Assembly: GCA_020160875.1 (NCBI GenBank)
Contig: JAIUPE010000007.1
Coordinates: forward strand, 1 to 61,606
DNA: 61,606 nucleotides
Origin: Pseudomonadota bacterium
Lineage (GTDB): Bacteria > Pseudomonadota > Alphaproteobacteria > Rhodospirillales > Rhodospirillaceae
Direction: 5' to 3'
A program made the position numbers and the translations under genes. This document shows, one piece after another, positions 53,079 through 61,606 of the stretch (its first letter is position 1; every line of letters starts with the position of its first letter). Under the pieces are notes generated by a model. That model saw nothing but the letters and a program-made list of their open reading frames with translations, did not search any database and had not been told where the DNA came from.

Positions 53079-53474
53079 ATGTCCGGTCCTTCCCATTCCC
53101 TCCGTTCGCCGCTGGGCCGCGCCCTCGGCCTCGGCTCGGCCAAAGAAGGCCTGCATCACTGGTGGACGCAGCGCCTCACGTCGATAGCGCTCATTCCGCT
53201 GGTCATGTGGTTCGTGGTCTCGCTCATCGGTCTGCGTCAGTCCGACTGGGAGCAGTACACGCTCTGGATCTCGAACCCGATCAACGCCACCGTGATGATT
53301 CTCTTCCTCGGCGTGACGTTCCATCACGCCCAATCCGGCATGCAGGTGGTGCTTGAGGACTATGTGTCCTCGCACGGTACGCGCATCGCCTCGATCATCG
53401 CCGTGAAGTTCATCTGCTATGCGCTTGCGGCGCTGAGCATCGTTTCCGTTTTGATTGTCGCGTTTGGAGTCTGA
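53079..53474 (+). CDS. sdhD: Succinate dehydrogenase hydrophobic anchor subunit
   Basis: The 131-residue protein has three membrane helices and the SdhD pattern [22 protein letters not shown] (HWWxQRxTS, about 17-38). A conserved histidine in [17 protein letters not shown] is the haem/quinone region. It pairs with SdhC. It ends five bases before sdhA. Confidence 0.95.
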   Translation: MSGPSHSLRSPLGRALGLGSAKEGLHHWWTQRLTSIALIPLVMWFVVSLIGLRQSDWEQYTLWISNPINATVMILFLGVTFHHAQSGMQVVLEDYVSSHGTRIASIIAVKFICYALAALSIVSVLIVAFGV

Positions 53475-53479
53475 CCGCC

Positions 53480-55264
53480 ATGGCTGCCTACAACATCGTT
53501 GATCACGAATACGACGTGGTCGTGGTCGGCGCCGGCGGCGCGGGCCTTCGCGCCACCTTCGGCATGGTGCAGCAGGGTCTCAAGACGGCCTGTATCACCA
53601 AGGTGTTCCCGACGCGCAGTCACACCGTCGCCGCGCAGGGCGGCGTCGCCGCCTCGCTCGGCAACATCGGGGAAGATAATTGGGCCTGGCACATGTACGA
53701 CACCGTCAAGGGGTCGGATTGGCTCGGCGATCAGGACGCCATCGAATACATGTGCCGCGAAGCCGTGCCGGCCATCCGCGAACTCGAGCACTACGGCGTG
53801 CCGTTCTCGCGTACCCCCGAAGGTAAGATCTATCAGCGCCCCTTCGGCGGTCACATGCGTAACTTCGGCGAAGCGCCGGTGCAGCGTGCCTGCGCCGCCG
53901 CCGACCGCACCGGCCACGCTATCCTGCATACGCTCTATCAGCAGAGCCTGAAGTACCAAGCCGAGTTCTTCATCGAATACTTCTCCATCGATCTCATGAT
54001 GGACGAAAGCGGTTGCCGCGGCGTCGTCGCCATTGACATGGCGACCGGCACCATCCACCGCTTCAAGGCGCACATGGTGGTCATCGCCACCGGCGGATAC
54101 GGCCGCGCGTATTTCTCGTGCACCTCGGCGCACACCTGCACCGGCGATGGCAATGCGATGGCCGCGCGTGTCGGTCTGCCGCTTCAGGACATGGAGTTCG
54201 TTCAGTTCCACCCGACCGGCATCTACGGCGCCGGCGTGCTCATCACCGAAGGCTCGCGCGGGGAAGGCGGCTATCTCACCAACTCGGCCGGCGAGCGCTT
54301 CATGGAACGCTATGCCCCCACCGCGAAGGACCTTGCGTCTCGCGACGTCGTCTCGCGCTCCATGACCATGGAAATCCGCGAAGGCCGCGGTGTCGGCGCG
54401 GAAAAGGATCACATCTTCCTGCACCTCGAGCATCTCGGTGCGGAAGTGCTCCATTCACGCCTGCCCGGCATCACCGAATCGGCGAAGATCTTCGCGGGTG
54501 TCGATGCGACCAAACAGCCGATCCCGGTGCTGCCGACCGTGCACTACAACATGGGCGGCATTCCCACGAACTACATGGCTGAAGTCGTGCGTCCGCAAGC
54601 CGGCAATCCGGATGCGACCATCCCGGGCCTGATGGCCATCGGCGAGGCGGCGTGCGTCTCGGTGCACGGCGCCAACCGTCTCGGTGCGAACTCGCTGCTC
54701 GATCTCGTCGTGTTCGGCCGCGCCGCGGCCTTGCGCGCTAAGGACATCGTGAAGAAAGGCGAAAAGCACCGCGCGCTGTCTAAGGACGCTTCGGATCTCG
54801 CGTTGTCGCGCCTCGACCGTCTGCGTAACGCCAACGGCTCGCTGACCACCGCGCAGATCCGCAAGAACATGCAGCGCACCATGCAGACCGATGCCGCCGT
54901 GTTCCGCACGACGAAGAGCCTGCAGGAAGGCATCGGCAAGCTCAGCCAAATCGCCGCGTCCATCAAGGACATCAAGGTCAGCGACCGCTCGCTGGTGTTC
55001 AATACCGACCTCATTGAAGCGCTCGAACTTGAAAACCTGATGACGTGCGCCGTCGCCACCATCACCGGCGCCGAGGCGCGCCATGAGAGCCGCGGCGCAC
55101 ACGCGCACGAAGATTTCCCGAACCGCGACGACGAGAACTGGAGCAAGCATACGATCGCCTACGTCGACGATCAGTATAAGGTGAAGCTCGATTACCGTCC
55201 GGTGCACAAGTACACGCTGACGAACGAGGTTCAGTACATTCCGCCCAAGGCGCGCGTTTACTAG
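53480..55264 (+). CDS. sdhA: Succinate dehydrogenase flavoprotein subunit
   Basis: SdhA oxidises succinate to fumarate. The 594-residue protein has the FAD-binding motif [12 protein letters not shown] (about 14-25) and the histidine for covalent FAD in SHTVAAQGG (about 52). Further motifs are FVQFHPTGI and the substrate region [10 protein letters not shown], with a late [14 protein letters not shown]. It is complete and of normal length. It is coupled to sdhD; sdhB follows after 83 bases. Confidence 0.98.
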   Translation: MAAYNIVDHEYDVVVVGAGGAGLRATFGMVQQGLKTACITKVFPTRSHTVAAQGGVAASLGNIGEDNWAWHMYDTVKGSDWLGDQDAIEYMCREAVPAIRELEHYGVPFSRTPEGKIYQRPFGGHMRNFGEAPVQRACAAADRTGHAILHTLYQQSLKYQAEFFIEYFSIDLMMDESGCRGVVAIDMATGTIHRFKAHMVVIATGGYGRAYFSCTSAHTCTGDGNAMAARVGLPLQDMEFVQFHPTGIYGAGVLITEGSRGEGGYLTNSAGERFMERYAPTAKDLASRDVVSRSMTMEIREGRGVGAEKDHIFLHLEHLGAEVLHSRLPGITESAKIFAGVDATKQPIPVLPTVHYNMGGIPTNYMAEVVRPQAGNPDATIPGLMAIGEAACVSVHGANRLGANSLLDLVVFGRAAALRAKDIVKKGEKHRALSKDASDLALSRLDRLRNANGSLTTAQIRKNMQRTMQTDAAVFRTTKSLQEGIGKLSQIAASIKDIKVSDRSLVFNTDLIEALELENLMTCAVATITGAEARHESRGAHAHEDFPNRDDENWSKHTIAYVDDQYKVKLDYRPVHKYTLTNEVQYIPPKARVY

Positions 55265-55347
55265 GCGTCGTGCGCGGCCGGAAATGTGGAATCCGGTTTT
55301 CCGATAGGGTCCGCGCACCGGATAAAGAGTCGAGAAGGATCAGGCAC

Positions 55348-56130
55348 ATGGTTGAATTATCGCTCCCCAAGAATTCCCGGCCCGTGAAGGGCAAGCATCA
55401 CGCTGCGCCGTCCGGCGCGAAGAACGTGAAGCGGTTCGATGTCTACCGCTACGATCCGGATAAGGACGCGACGCCGCGCATCGACTCCTACGACGTCGAC
55501 ATGGACACCTGTGGGCCAATGGTGCTCGACGGGCTCCTGAAGATTAAGGACGAGATGGACCAGACATTGGCTTTGCGGCGGTCCTGCCGTGAAGGCATTT
55601 GCGGGTCCTGCTCCATGAATATCGATGGCGGCAATACGCTCGCCTGTCTGAAGCCCATCGAAGAGTGCAACGGCACGGTGAAGATTTATCCGTTGCCGCA
55701 CATGCCGGTGGTGAAGGACCTCGTGCCTGATCTAACCCACGTCTACGCGCAATATGCTTCGATCGAGCCGTGGATGAAGACCGAGACCCTGCCGCCCTCA
55801 TCGAGCGAGCGTCTGCAGTCGCCCGAGGAGCGCGAGAAGCTCGATGGCTTGTGGGAGTGCATCCTGTGCTTCTGCTGCTCGACTAGCTGCCCGAGCTATT
55901 GGTGGAACGGCGACCGTTATCTTGGCCCGGCCATCCTTCTGCAGGCGGCCCGCTGGATCAACGACAGCCGCGACGAAGCCACTGGTGAGCGTCTCGACAA
56001 TCTCGAAGATCCGTTCCGCCTCTACCGCTGCCACACCATCATGAACTGCACGCAGACCTGCCCCAAGGGATTGAATCCCGCCAAGGCGATCGCGGACATC
56101 AAGATGAAACTGGTGGAACGCGCCGGTTAG
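55348..56130 (+). CDS. sdhB: Succinate dehydrogenase iron-sulfur subunit
   Basis: ATG 55348 follows GAGAAGGATCAGG; an upstream in-frame ATG at 55270 would add an Arg-rich stretch not seen in SdhB. The 260-residue protein has a 2Fe-2S domain ([16 protein letters not shown], then LAC) and a 4Fe-4S/3Fe-4S domain ([35 protein letters not shown]). It carries electrons from FAD to quinone. Last gene of the operon. Confidence 0.97.
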   Translation: MVELSLPKNSRPVKGKHHAAPSGAKNVKRFDVYRYDPDKDATPRIDSYDVDMDTCGPMVLDGLLKIKDEMDQTLALRRSCREGICGSCSMNIDGGNTLACLKPIEECNGTVKIYPLPHMPVVKDLVPDLTHVYAQYASIEPWMKTETLPPSSSERLQSPEEREKLDGLWECILCFCCSTSCPSYWWNGDRYLGPAILLQAARWINDSRDEATGERLDNLEDPFRLYRCHTIMNCTQTCPKGLNPAKAIADIKMKLVERAG

Positions 56131-56139
56131 GCCGCGGAT

Positions 56140-56865
56140 CTAGATCGGAATTCCGCGCTTCTTCTGGGTTCTTATCAGCCAGCGCACGTAAAGCGGGTTC
56201 TGCGGATCCATCCGCATTGCTTTGGTGAAGTCGGTTTCCGCTTCGGCAAGATCGCTGTTCACAAAGTGGCTCACGCCGCGCGCAAAGCGCCATGGCGCGT
56301 TTTCACGCCGGCTCAAAAGCGCTGTGAAATCTGCGATGGCGGCCTTCATGTTGCCGATCTCCATATGGAGCAGCCCGCGCTTTTGCCAGAGCGAGGTGCG
56401 CCGCGGATCGAGCGCGATGGCCGCGTCCAGGTCCACGATCGCATCGCGCGGCCTCTTCAGTTGGCGCAGGATATTGGCTCGCGCGCTCCGCACAAGAATG
56501 ACCGTGTGAAGCGTGTGTGTTTCGGGTAGGCGCGAATTCCAGGCGCGGAAGCCCAATTCTTTCGTGGTTTGGACCACCGGGCTTAACCGCACCGCCATGT
56601 TTAGGTCCGCCAGGGCCGGCTCCAGCTTGCCCTGATCGGCGAGCGTTACGCCGCGCCGGTAATAGGACATATAGCTTTCCGGATGCCGCCGGATCGCCTC
56701 GGAATAGGCTTCGAGCGCGCGGGCGGGCTTGCCGTTTTCAAGGGCCGCATAGGCCCGTTCAGCAAGGCGTGACTCGGAAGAGGAGAGGGCCTCTCGCACC
56801 GGATCGGCGGCGGCGATACTGACGGCCATGGCCAGCGCGATAACGCTGGAACGCAACACAACCAT
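56140..56865 (-). CDS. Exported tetratricopeptide-repeat protein
   Basis: The 241-residue protein has a signal peptide (about 1-20, ending SIAAA-D). TPR units follow: AYAALENGKPARALEAYSEA (about 38-57), YYRRGVTLADQGKLEPALADL and RGLLHMEIGNMKAAIADFTALL, with a last one near 205-225. TPRs bind protein partners, so a periplasmic scaffold or envelope-assembly role is possible but unassigned. It converges on sdhB with nine bases between and no clear terminator. Confidence 0.82.
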   Translation of the reverse strand: MVVLRSSVIALAMAVSIAAADPVREALSSSESRLAERAYAALENGKPARALEAYSEAIRRHPESYMSYYRRGVTLADQGKLEPALADLNMAVRLSPVVQTTKELGFRAWNSRLPETHTLHTVILVRSARANILRQLKRPRDAIVDLDAAIALDPRRTSLWQKRGLLHMEIGNMKAAIADFTALLSRRENAPWRFARGVSHFVNSDLAEAETDFTKAMRMDPQNPLYVRWLIRTQKKRGIPI

Positions 56866-56910
56866 TTTCCACCTCGCGTCCCCGCACGCCTTAACAACGG
56901 CGGGCTGGCG

Positions 56911-57228
56911 TCAAGGTTTCTGCGGTTTCACGGCGCAACGGTAAAAAATGCGGGTCGGCGCGAAAACCGTACATGACCATTTCACCTGATCGGCGAGGAC
57001 GGGTACGCGTCCCGTTTTGGCGCACTCCGACTCGGCCAACTTGTACACGTCCTCCGGCGTCGCGCTCTGACTGGAGTAGCAGATGGCCACCATATCGGTC
57101 GTTGAGGTCCCCACCGGCTCGCGTTGTCCGGCTTCCCGGCGGCTATCCACATAAGGGGCGGTCCCGCACGCGCTCAGCACTGTGAGGAGGGTCAAAAGGC
57201 CGGCGGCGCTGGTGAGCCTATGTCTCAT
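56911..57228 (-). CDS. Small lipoprotein of unknown function
   Basis: I use ATG 57228; a TTG at 57237 is the other option. The 105-residue protein has a lipoprotein signal ending LSAC-G (cysteine about residue 21). The mature part has four cysteines in AICYSS, SECAKTG, WSCTVF and YRCAVKP, likely two disulfides. No family is recognised. The downstream TPR gene starts 45 bases later and may be co-transcribed. Confidence 0.7.
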   Translation of the reverse strand: MRHRLTSAAGLLTLLTVLSACGTAPYVDSRREAGQREPVGTSTTDMVAICYSSQSATPEDVYKLAESECAKTGRVPVLADQVKWSCTVFAPTRIFYRCAVKPQKP

Positions 57229-57344
57229 TCTCGTCAAAAAAATCCCTCCGTGCCCGGTGTGCCCCTGCTTACCATGGGTTGTTTTAAATGCCCGGCCTGT
57301 TTATCTTTTCGCCCGGGAAATACTTTTGTCGAGGGGAGTTTTAG

Positions 57345-58274
57345 ATGTCCGCAGGGAAATATCGGCTTGTCACCCGCAGCGACTTCGACGGGCTGGTCTG
57401 CGCCGCCATCATGCGTGAACTCGGGATGATCGATGAGATCAAGTTCGTCCACCCCAAGGATATGCAGGACGGCGTGATCGAAATCACGAACCGCGACATC
57501 ACGACCAATCTTCCCTTCGTGGAAGGCGTGCACCTGGCGTTCGACCATCACGAGAGCGAGACGATCCGCGTCGGCAAGAAAGCCAACCACATCATCGATC
57601 CGAAAGCGCCTTCGGCCGCCCGCGTCGTCTATGACTATTACGGCGGCAAGAAGAAGCTCCCGCGCATCTCCGACGCCCTGATGGCCGCCGTGGACAAGGG
57701 CGATGCCGCTCAGTTCAACAAGGACGAAGTCCTGAACCCGCAAGGCTGGGATCTCATGAACTTCATCATGGACGCCCGTACCGGTTTGGGCCGTTTCCGT
57801 GAGTTCACCATTTCCAACTATCAGCTGATGATGGAGCTGATCGAGAAGTGCGTGCAGATGCCGGTGGAGGATATCCTCATGCTGCCCGACGTGGTCGAGC
57901 GCGTGGACCTTTACGTCGAGCATGAAGCGAAAGCGAAAGAGCAGATCAAGCGCTGCACCACTGTGCACAAGAATCTGGTTGTCCTTGATCTGCGCGATGA
58001 AGACACCATCTGGGCCTGCAACCGCTTCCTGATCTACGCGATCTTCCCCCAGAGCAATATCTCGATCCATGTGATGTGGGGCCTCAAGAAGCAGAACACC
58101 GTGTACGCCATCGGTAAGTCGATCTTCGATCGTTCGTCCAAGACCAATGTCGGCGAACTCTGCCTCAAGTATGGCGGCGGTGGTCACCAAGCCGCCGGTA
58201 CCTGCCAGGTGCCGAACGATCAGGCCGAGAAGACGCTGAAAGACCTGATTGAAAAGATCAACAAGGACGGCTAA
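57345..58274 (+). CDS. DHH-family phosphoesterase
   Basis: The 309-residue protein has DHH-superfamily motifs: RSDFDGLVCAAI (about 10-21) with metal-binding Asp, LAFDHHES (DHH, about 64-71) and the C-terminal GGGGHQAAGTCQV (DHHA1-type GGGH). Members hydrolyse nanoRNA, cyclic dinucleotides or polyphosphate; which applies here is not clear. ATG 57345 follows AGGGGAG. A hairpin terminator follows at 58299. Confidence 0.85.
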   Translation: MSAGKYRLVTRSDFDGLVCAAIMRELGMIDEIKFVHPKDMQDGVIEITNRDITTNLPFVEGVHLAFDHHESETIRVGKKANHIIDPKAPSAARVVYDYYGGKKKLPRISDALMAAVDKGDAAQFNKDEVLNPQGWDLMNFIMDARTGLGRFREFTISNYQLMMELIEKCVQMPVEDILMLPDVVERVDLYVEHEAKAKEQIKRCTTVHKNLVVLDLRDEDTIWACNRFLIYAIFPQSNISIHVMWGLKKQNTVYAIGKSIFDRSSKTNVGELCLKYGGGGHQAAGTCQVPNDQAEKTLKDLIEKINKDG

Positions 58275-58298
58275 TTCCGCCGCTCCGTAAGATGCGTG

Positions 58299-58336
58299 AT
58301 GTGCCGCCTCTGACATCGGGGGCGGCACATTGCTTT
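58299..58336 (+). terminator. Terminator between DHH gene and zapE
   Basis: A 10-bp stem (58299-58308 with 58321-58330), a 12-base loop and CTTTTAT on the 3' side. It lies only 20 bases before the zapE GTG, so zapE expression may partly depend on read-through. Confidence 0.7.
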
Positions 58337-58356
58337 TATGACCGCGGCGTCTTGAA

Positions 58357-59481
58357 GTGACCGACACACCCGTTCAGCGTTACCGCGCGGCCGTCGCGTC
58401 GGGCGAACTCAAGCCCGATCCGATCCAGGAACTGGCCGCCGAGAAACTCACCAGCCTTTCGCATGCGCTCGCGGGCTATACGCCCCGCGGCGGCAAAAAA
58501 AGCTGGATGGCGCGCTTTGGTCTTGGCGCCAAGAACGATGCGCCGCCGCCGCAAGGTCTTTACCTGTACGGCGGCGTCGGGCGTGGCAAATCCATGCTCA
58601 TGAACCTGTTCTTCGACGCCGTGCCCGTCGACAAGAAGGAGCGCGTGCACTTCCACGCCTTCATGCGCGATATCCACGCCGAAATTCACCGTCGCCGCCA
58701 ACTGCCGATGTACGAGGAAGAGAGGGATCCCATCCCCGGCATGGCGGAAGGTATCGCCGACAACGCGACCCTTCTGTGCCTTGATGAAATGGAGATTCGC
58801 GACATCGCCGATGCGATGATCGTCGGCCGTCTCTTCCAAAAATTATTCGAGCGCGGCGTGGTCGTCGTCACGACGTCCAATCGTCATCCCGATGATCTCT
58901 ACAAACACGGCCTGCAGCGCGACCGGTTTTTGCCATTCATCGCGATCATCAAGGAAAAGCTCGATCTCCTGGAGCTCGAGTCCGCGCAGGATTATCGTTT
59001 GGGCCGCCTCGCCGGACAGGCGGTCTATCACACACCGCTTGGCCCCGAATCCGATGCCGCGCTCGATGCCGCTTGGTCGCGATTGACCGACGACGCCAAA
59101 CCGGAAGCCGACTTTATCCTCGTCCACGGACGGCGCGTGGAAATCCCCGCCGCGGCGCATCAAGTCGCGCGTTTTAGTTTCGATGAGCTGTGCCGTACGG
59201 CCCTGGGGCCGACGGACTATCTCACCATTGCCGCACAATTCTCGACCGTGATTGTCAGGGGGATCCCGGCGATGACCGAGGAGCTGAAGGATGCGGCGCG
59301 CCGCTTCGTGACTCTCATCGACGCGCTTTATGAACATCGCACCGCGCTGATCTGCTCGGCGGCGGCGCCTCCGGCGGCGCTTTATACGGGTTCCGAAGGC
59401 GGTTTCGAATTTGCGCGAACAGCCTCGCGCCTGATCGAGATGCAGGCGGCGGATTACATCCGTCAGCGGCATATCGCCTAA
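58357..59481 (+). CDS. zapE: Cell-division ATPase ZapE (AFG1-like)
   Basis: ZapE is an AFG1-type ATPase that affects Z-ring stability in E. coli. The 374-residue protein starts at GTG 58357. It has Walker A YLYGGVGRGKSMLM (about 69-82), Walker B LLCLDEMEI (about 143-151) and the sensor TTSNRHPDDLYKHGLQR. RRFVTLIDALYEH near the C-terminus is also typical. All motifs are intact. It converges on the ChaN-like gene. Confidence 0.93.
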   Translation: MTDTPVQRYRAAVASGELKPDPIQELAAEKLTSLSHALAGYTPRGGKKSWMARFGLGAKNDAPPPQGLYLYGGVGRGKSMLMNLFFDAVPVDKKERVHFHAFMRDIHAEIHRRRQLPMYEEERDPIPGMAEGIADNATLLCLDEMEIRDIADAMIVGRLFQKLFERGVVVVTTSNRHPDDLYKHGLQRDRFLPFIAIIKEKLDLLELESAQDYRLGRLAGQAVYHTPLGPESDAALDAAWSRLTDDAKPEADFILVHGRRVEIPAAAHQVARFSFDELCRTALGPTDYLTIAAQFSTVIVRGIPAMTEELKDAARRFVTLIDALYEHRTALICSAAAPPAALYTGSEGGFEFARTASRLIEMQAADYIRQRHIA

Positions 59482-59482
59482 A

Positions 59483-60574
59483 TCAAAGCTCGCACTTGTT
59501 GTCCTGGCGCTGAGACATCTGTTTCTTGATGGCCGCGCGCGCTTCTTCTTCCGTCACATAAGGGTCGGGCAGCGGGCGCACCACCAGCAGCATGGTGCCG
59601 CTCTTGAGGTTGGCGGATGTGACCTTCGGTTGCGCTTCGTCGCCGTTCTCCAATGGCGTGATCACGGCGATCTTGAGATTCGGCATGCGCAGTTTCAAAC
59701 GCTCGACCGTGCCGAGGAAAGACTCGCTGTGAAAGTAACCGGTCGTGTGAAAGACCTTACGGCCCGGGTTCTTCTGCAAGTGATCGGCGATCGATTCCGC
59801 CATGGTGTCGTCGCGCACGACCTGCGCGGCGAAGGCGCGCATAGCCTGATCGCTCGGCGCGCGCTTCTCTCCTGGTTTCGCATGCGGGTCTCCACCATGC
59901 CCCGCGTCGCCGGTTGCAAAACCCATGAATTTGTCTTTGTACGGCCCATCTTCCAGATGAAGCGCACGCGCGGCCCAGGGCCGTTGGTCCGGCTTCATGC
60001 GCGTGAGAAATTGCGGGCCTTCGAGACCGACGCAGCGCACGACCATTCCAGGCGCATTGGCCGCGATGACCGGCAACTTGTGATCCTTGGCGAACTCCAC
60101 CAAAGGCCGGTAGCTGGTGCCGTAGTTGGCCCAGAGTTCGATACGGTCGGCCATGGTGACCTCGCCGATCTTGCCGGACATATATTCGTCGAGTACGGCC
60201 TGCTGGTCGCGTTCGAACTGTTCCATGGACAGGCTCATGGCCGGGTGGCGCGCGTACAGCTCGCGGAAAAGGGCCATTTGGGCGTGATGGACCCCGACAT
60301 GGCGATGCACCTCTCCGAAGAACACGACATCGACATCCGCCAGCAAGGTGGCGGCGCGGGAAATATCGATCACGCGCGGCCTATCGCCGTCCACCTGCAG
60401 GAGTTCGTAAGACGTCAGGTCCGGGACCGGCGCGGCGAGCATGTAGTCCGCGCCGCTGCGCACCACGGCCGGCGGCGTGAGTGGAGTTGCGCCGGCCAGC
60501 TCCGTCCGCGCGGTGCAGCTCGCAAGGAGCAGGCTGCCTAAAGTGAGAAGCGGGCTTCGGGATTTACGCGGCAT
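59483..60574 (-). CDS. ChaN-like haem-binding lipoprotein family protein
   Basis: The 363-residue protein has a lipoprotein signal (LLTLGSLLLASC-T, cysteine about residue 20). The FFGEVHRHVGVHHAQMALF motif (about 85-103) marks the ChaN/DUF399 family, and HTTGYFHSE lies further on. Campylobacter ChaN binds haem as a dimer and is linked to iron uptake; here the same is possible but unproven. It is longer than ChaN because of a C-terminal ~70-residue extension. ATG 60574. It stands alone, divergent from mdh with 229 bases between. Confidence 0.85.
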   Translation of the reverse strand: MPRKSRSPLLTLGSLLLASCTARTELAGATPLTPPAVVRSGADYMLAAPVPDLTSYELLQVDGDRPRVIDISRAATLLADVDVVFFGEVHRHVGVHHAQMALFRELYARHPAMSLSMEQFERDQQAVLDEYMSGKIGEVTMADRIELWANYGTSYRPLVEFAKDHKLPVIAANAPGMVVRCVGLEGPQFLTRMKPDQRPWAARALHLEDGPYKDKFMGFATGDAGHGGDPHAKPGEKRAPSDQAMRAFAAQVVRDDTMAESIADHLQKNPGRKVFHTTGYFHSESFLGTVERLKLRMPNLKIAVITPLENGDEAQPKVTSANLKSGTMLLVVRPLPDPYVTEEEARAAIKKQMSQRQDNKCEL

Positions 60575-60659
60575 GGGTCTTCCAGATGGGGTGGCGGGAT
60601 CGGCGGAAACTTGCCGATTTTAGTCCGCATCCCATTGATCTGTAATCAGACTTTCGTGA

Positions 60660-61606
<947 letters not shown>

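Overview
The window reads as a GC-rich chromosome segment of a free-living Gram-negative alphaproteobacterium. This rests on gene content and order: dapF-mtaB-ftsY, ffh-rpsP-rimM-trmD-rplS, sdhCDAB with mdh nearby, secA next to argJ-mutT, and a TonB-dependent receptor carrying an EIVVTG-type TonB box. I cannot place it below class. The first ~1.6 kb looks different: a 5'-truncated gene and a beta-barrel-like gene that remind me of myxobacterial proteins. The second of these runs without a stop into antisense of an alphaproteobacterial gene. I suspect a chimeric join near 1580-1640 and do not treat this end as part of the same genome.

Layout. 1640-10131 (minus strand) is a tightly packed six-gene operon: a large YfhO-like membrane protein, a HAD-UbiA fusion, DprE1-like and DprE2-like enzymes, an epimerase-like SDR and a flavin amine-oxidase-like protein. 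The middle three match the decaprenylphosphoryl-arabinose (DPA) route known from mycobacteria, so the operon probably makes a lipid-linked pentose and uses it at the membrane. 10243-16617 holds two paralogous GT-C-like membrane proteins flanking a translationally coupled Asp/Glu racemase and SulP-STAS-cNMP transporter. 16666-25615 carries a TonB-dependent receptor, an SDR, a methyltransferase-SET pair and a transporter fused to HEAT repeats and a cyclic-nucleotide domain. 25689-31251 has an exported amidase, tRNA-Leu(UAA), a glycosyltransferase-like gene bracketed by a 23-bp direct repeat, an LLM flavin oxidoreductase, an RluA-type pseudouridine synthase and a CinA-like protein.

31248-44914 is mostly core: mutT, argJ, secA, a class I amidotransferase, ftsY, mtaB, dapF, nhaA, then ffh-rpsP-rimM-trmD-rplS ended by a strong terminator. 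ffh and ftsY, both SRP-pathway GTPases, and secA together supply protein targeting and export.

45127-48000 encodes the most unusual protein here: 957 residues made of 119 octapeptide repeats in unbroken phase. Its C-terminal half is organised into three 17-octad (136-residue, 408-bp) super-repeats. 47997-61606 returns to metabolism: a DUF962/Mpo1-like protein, asd, a LysE exporter, a CitE-like lyase, a Gly/Ala-rich secreted protein, sdhCDAB, a TPR protein, a small lipoprotein, a DHH phosphoesterase, zapE, a ChaN-like lipoprotein and the start of mdh. I saw no CRISPR array, rRNA, transposase or phage gene.
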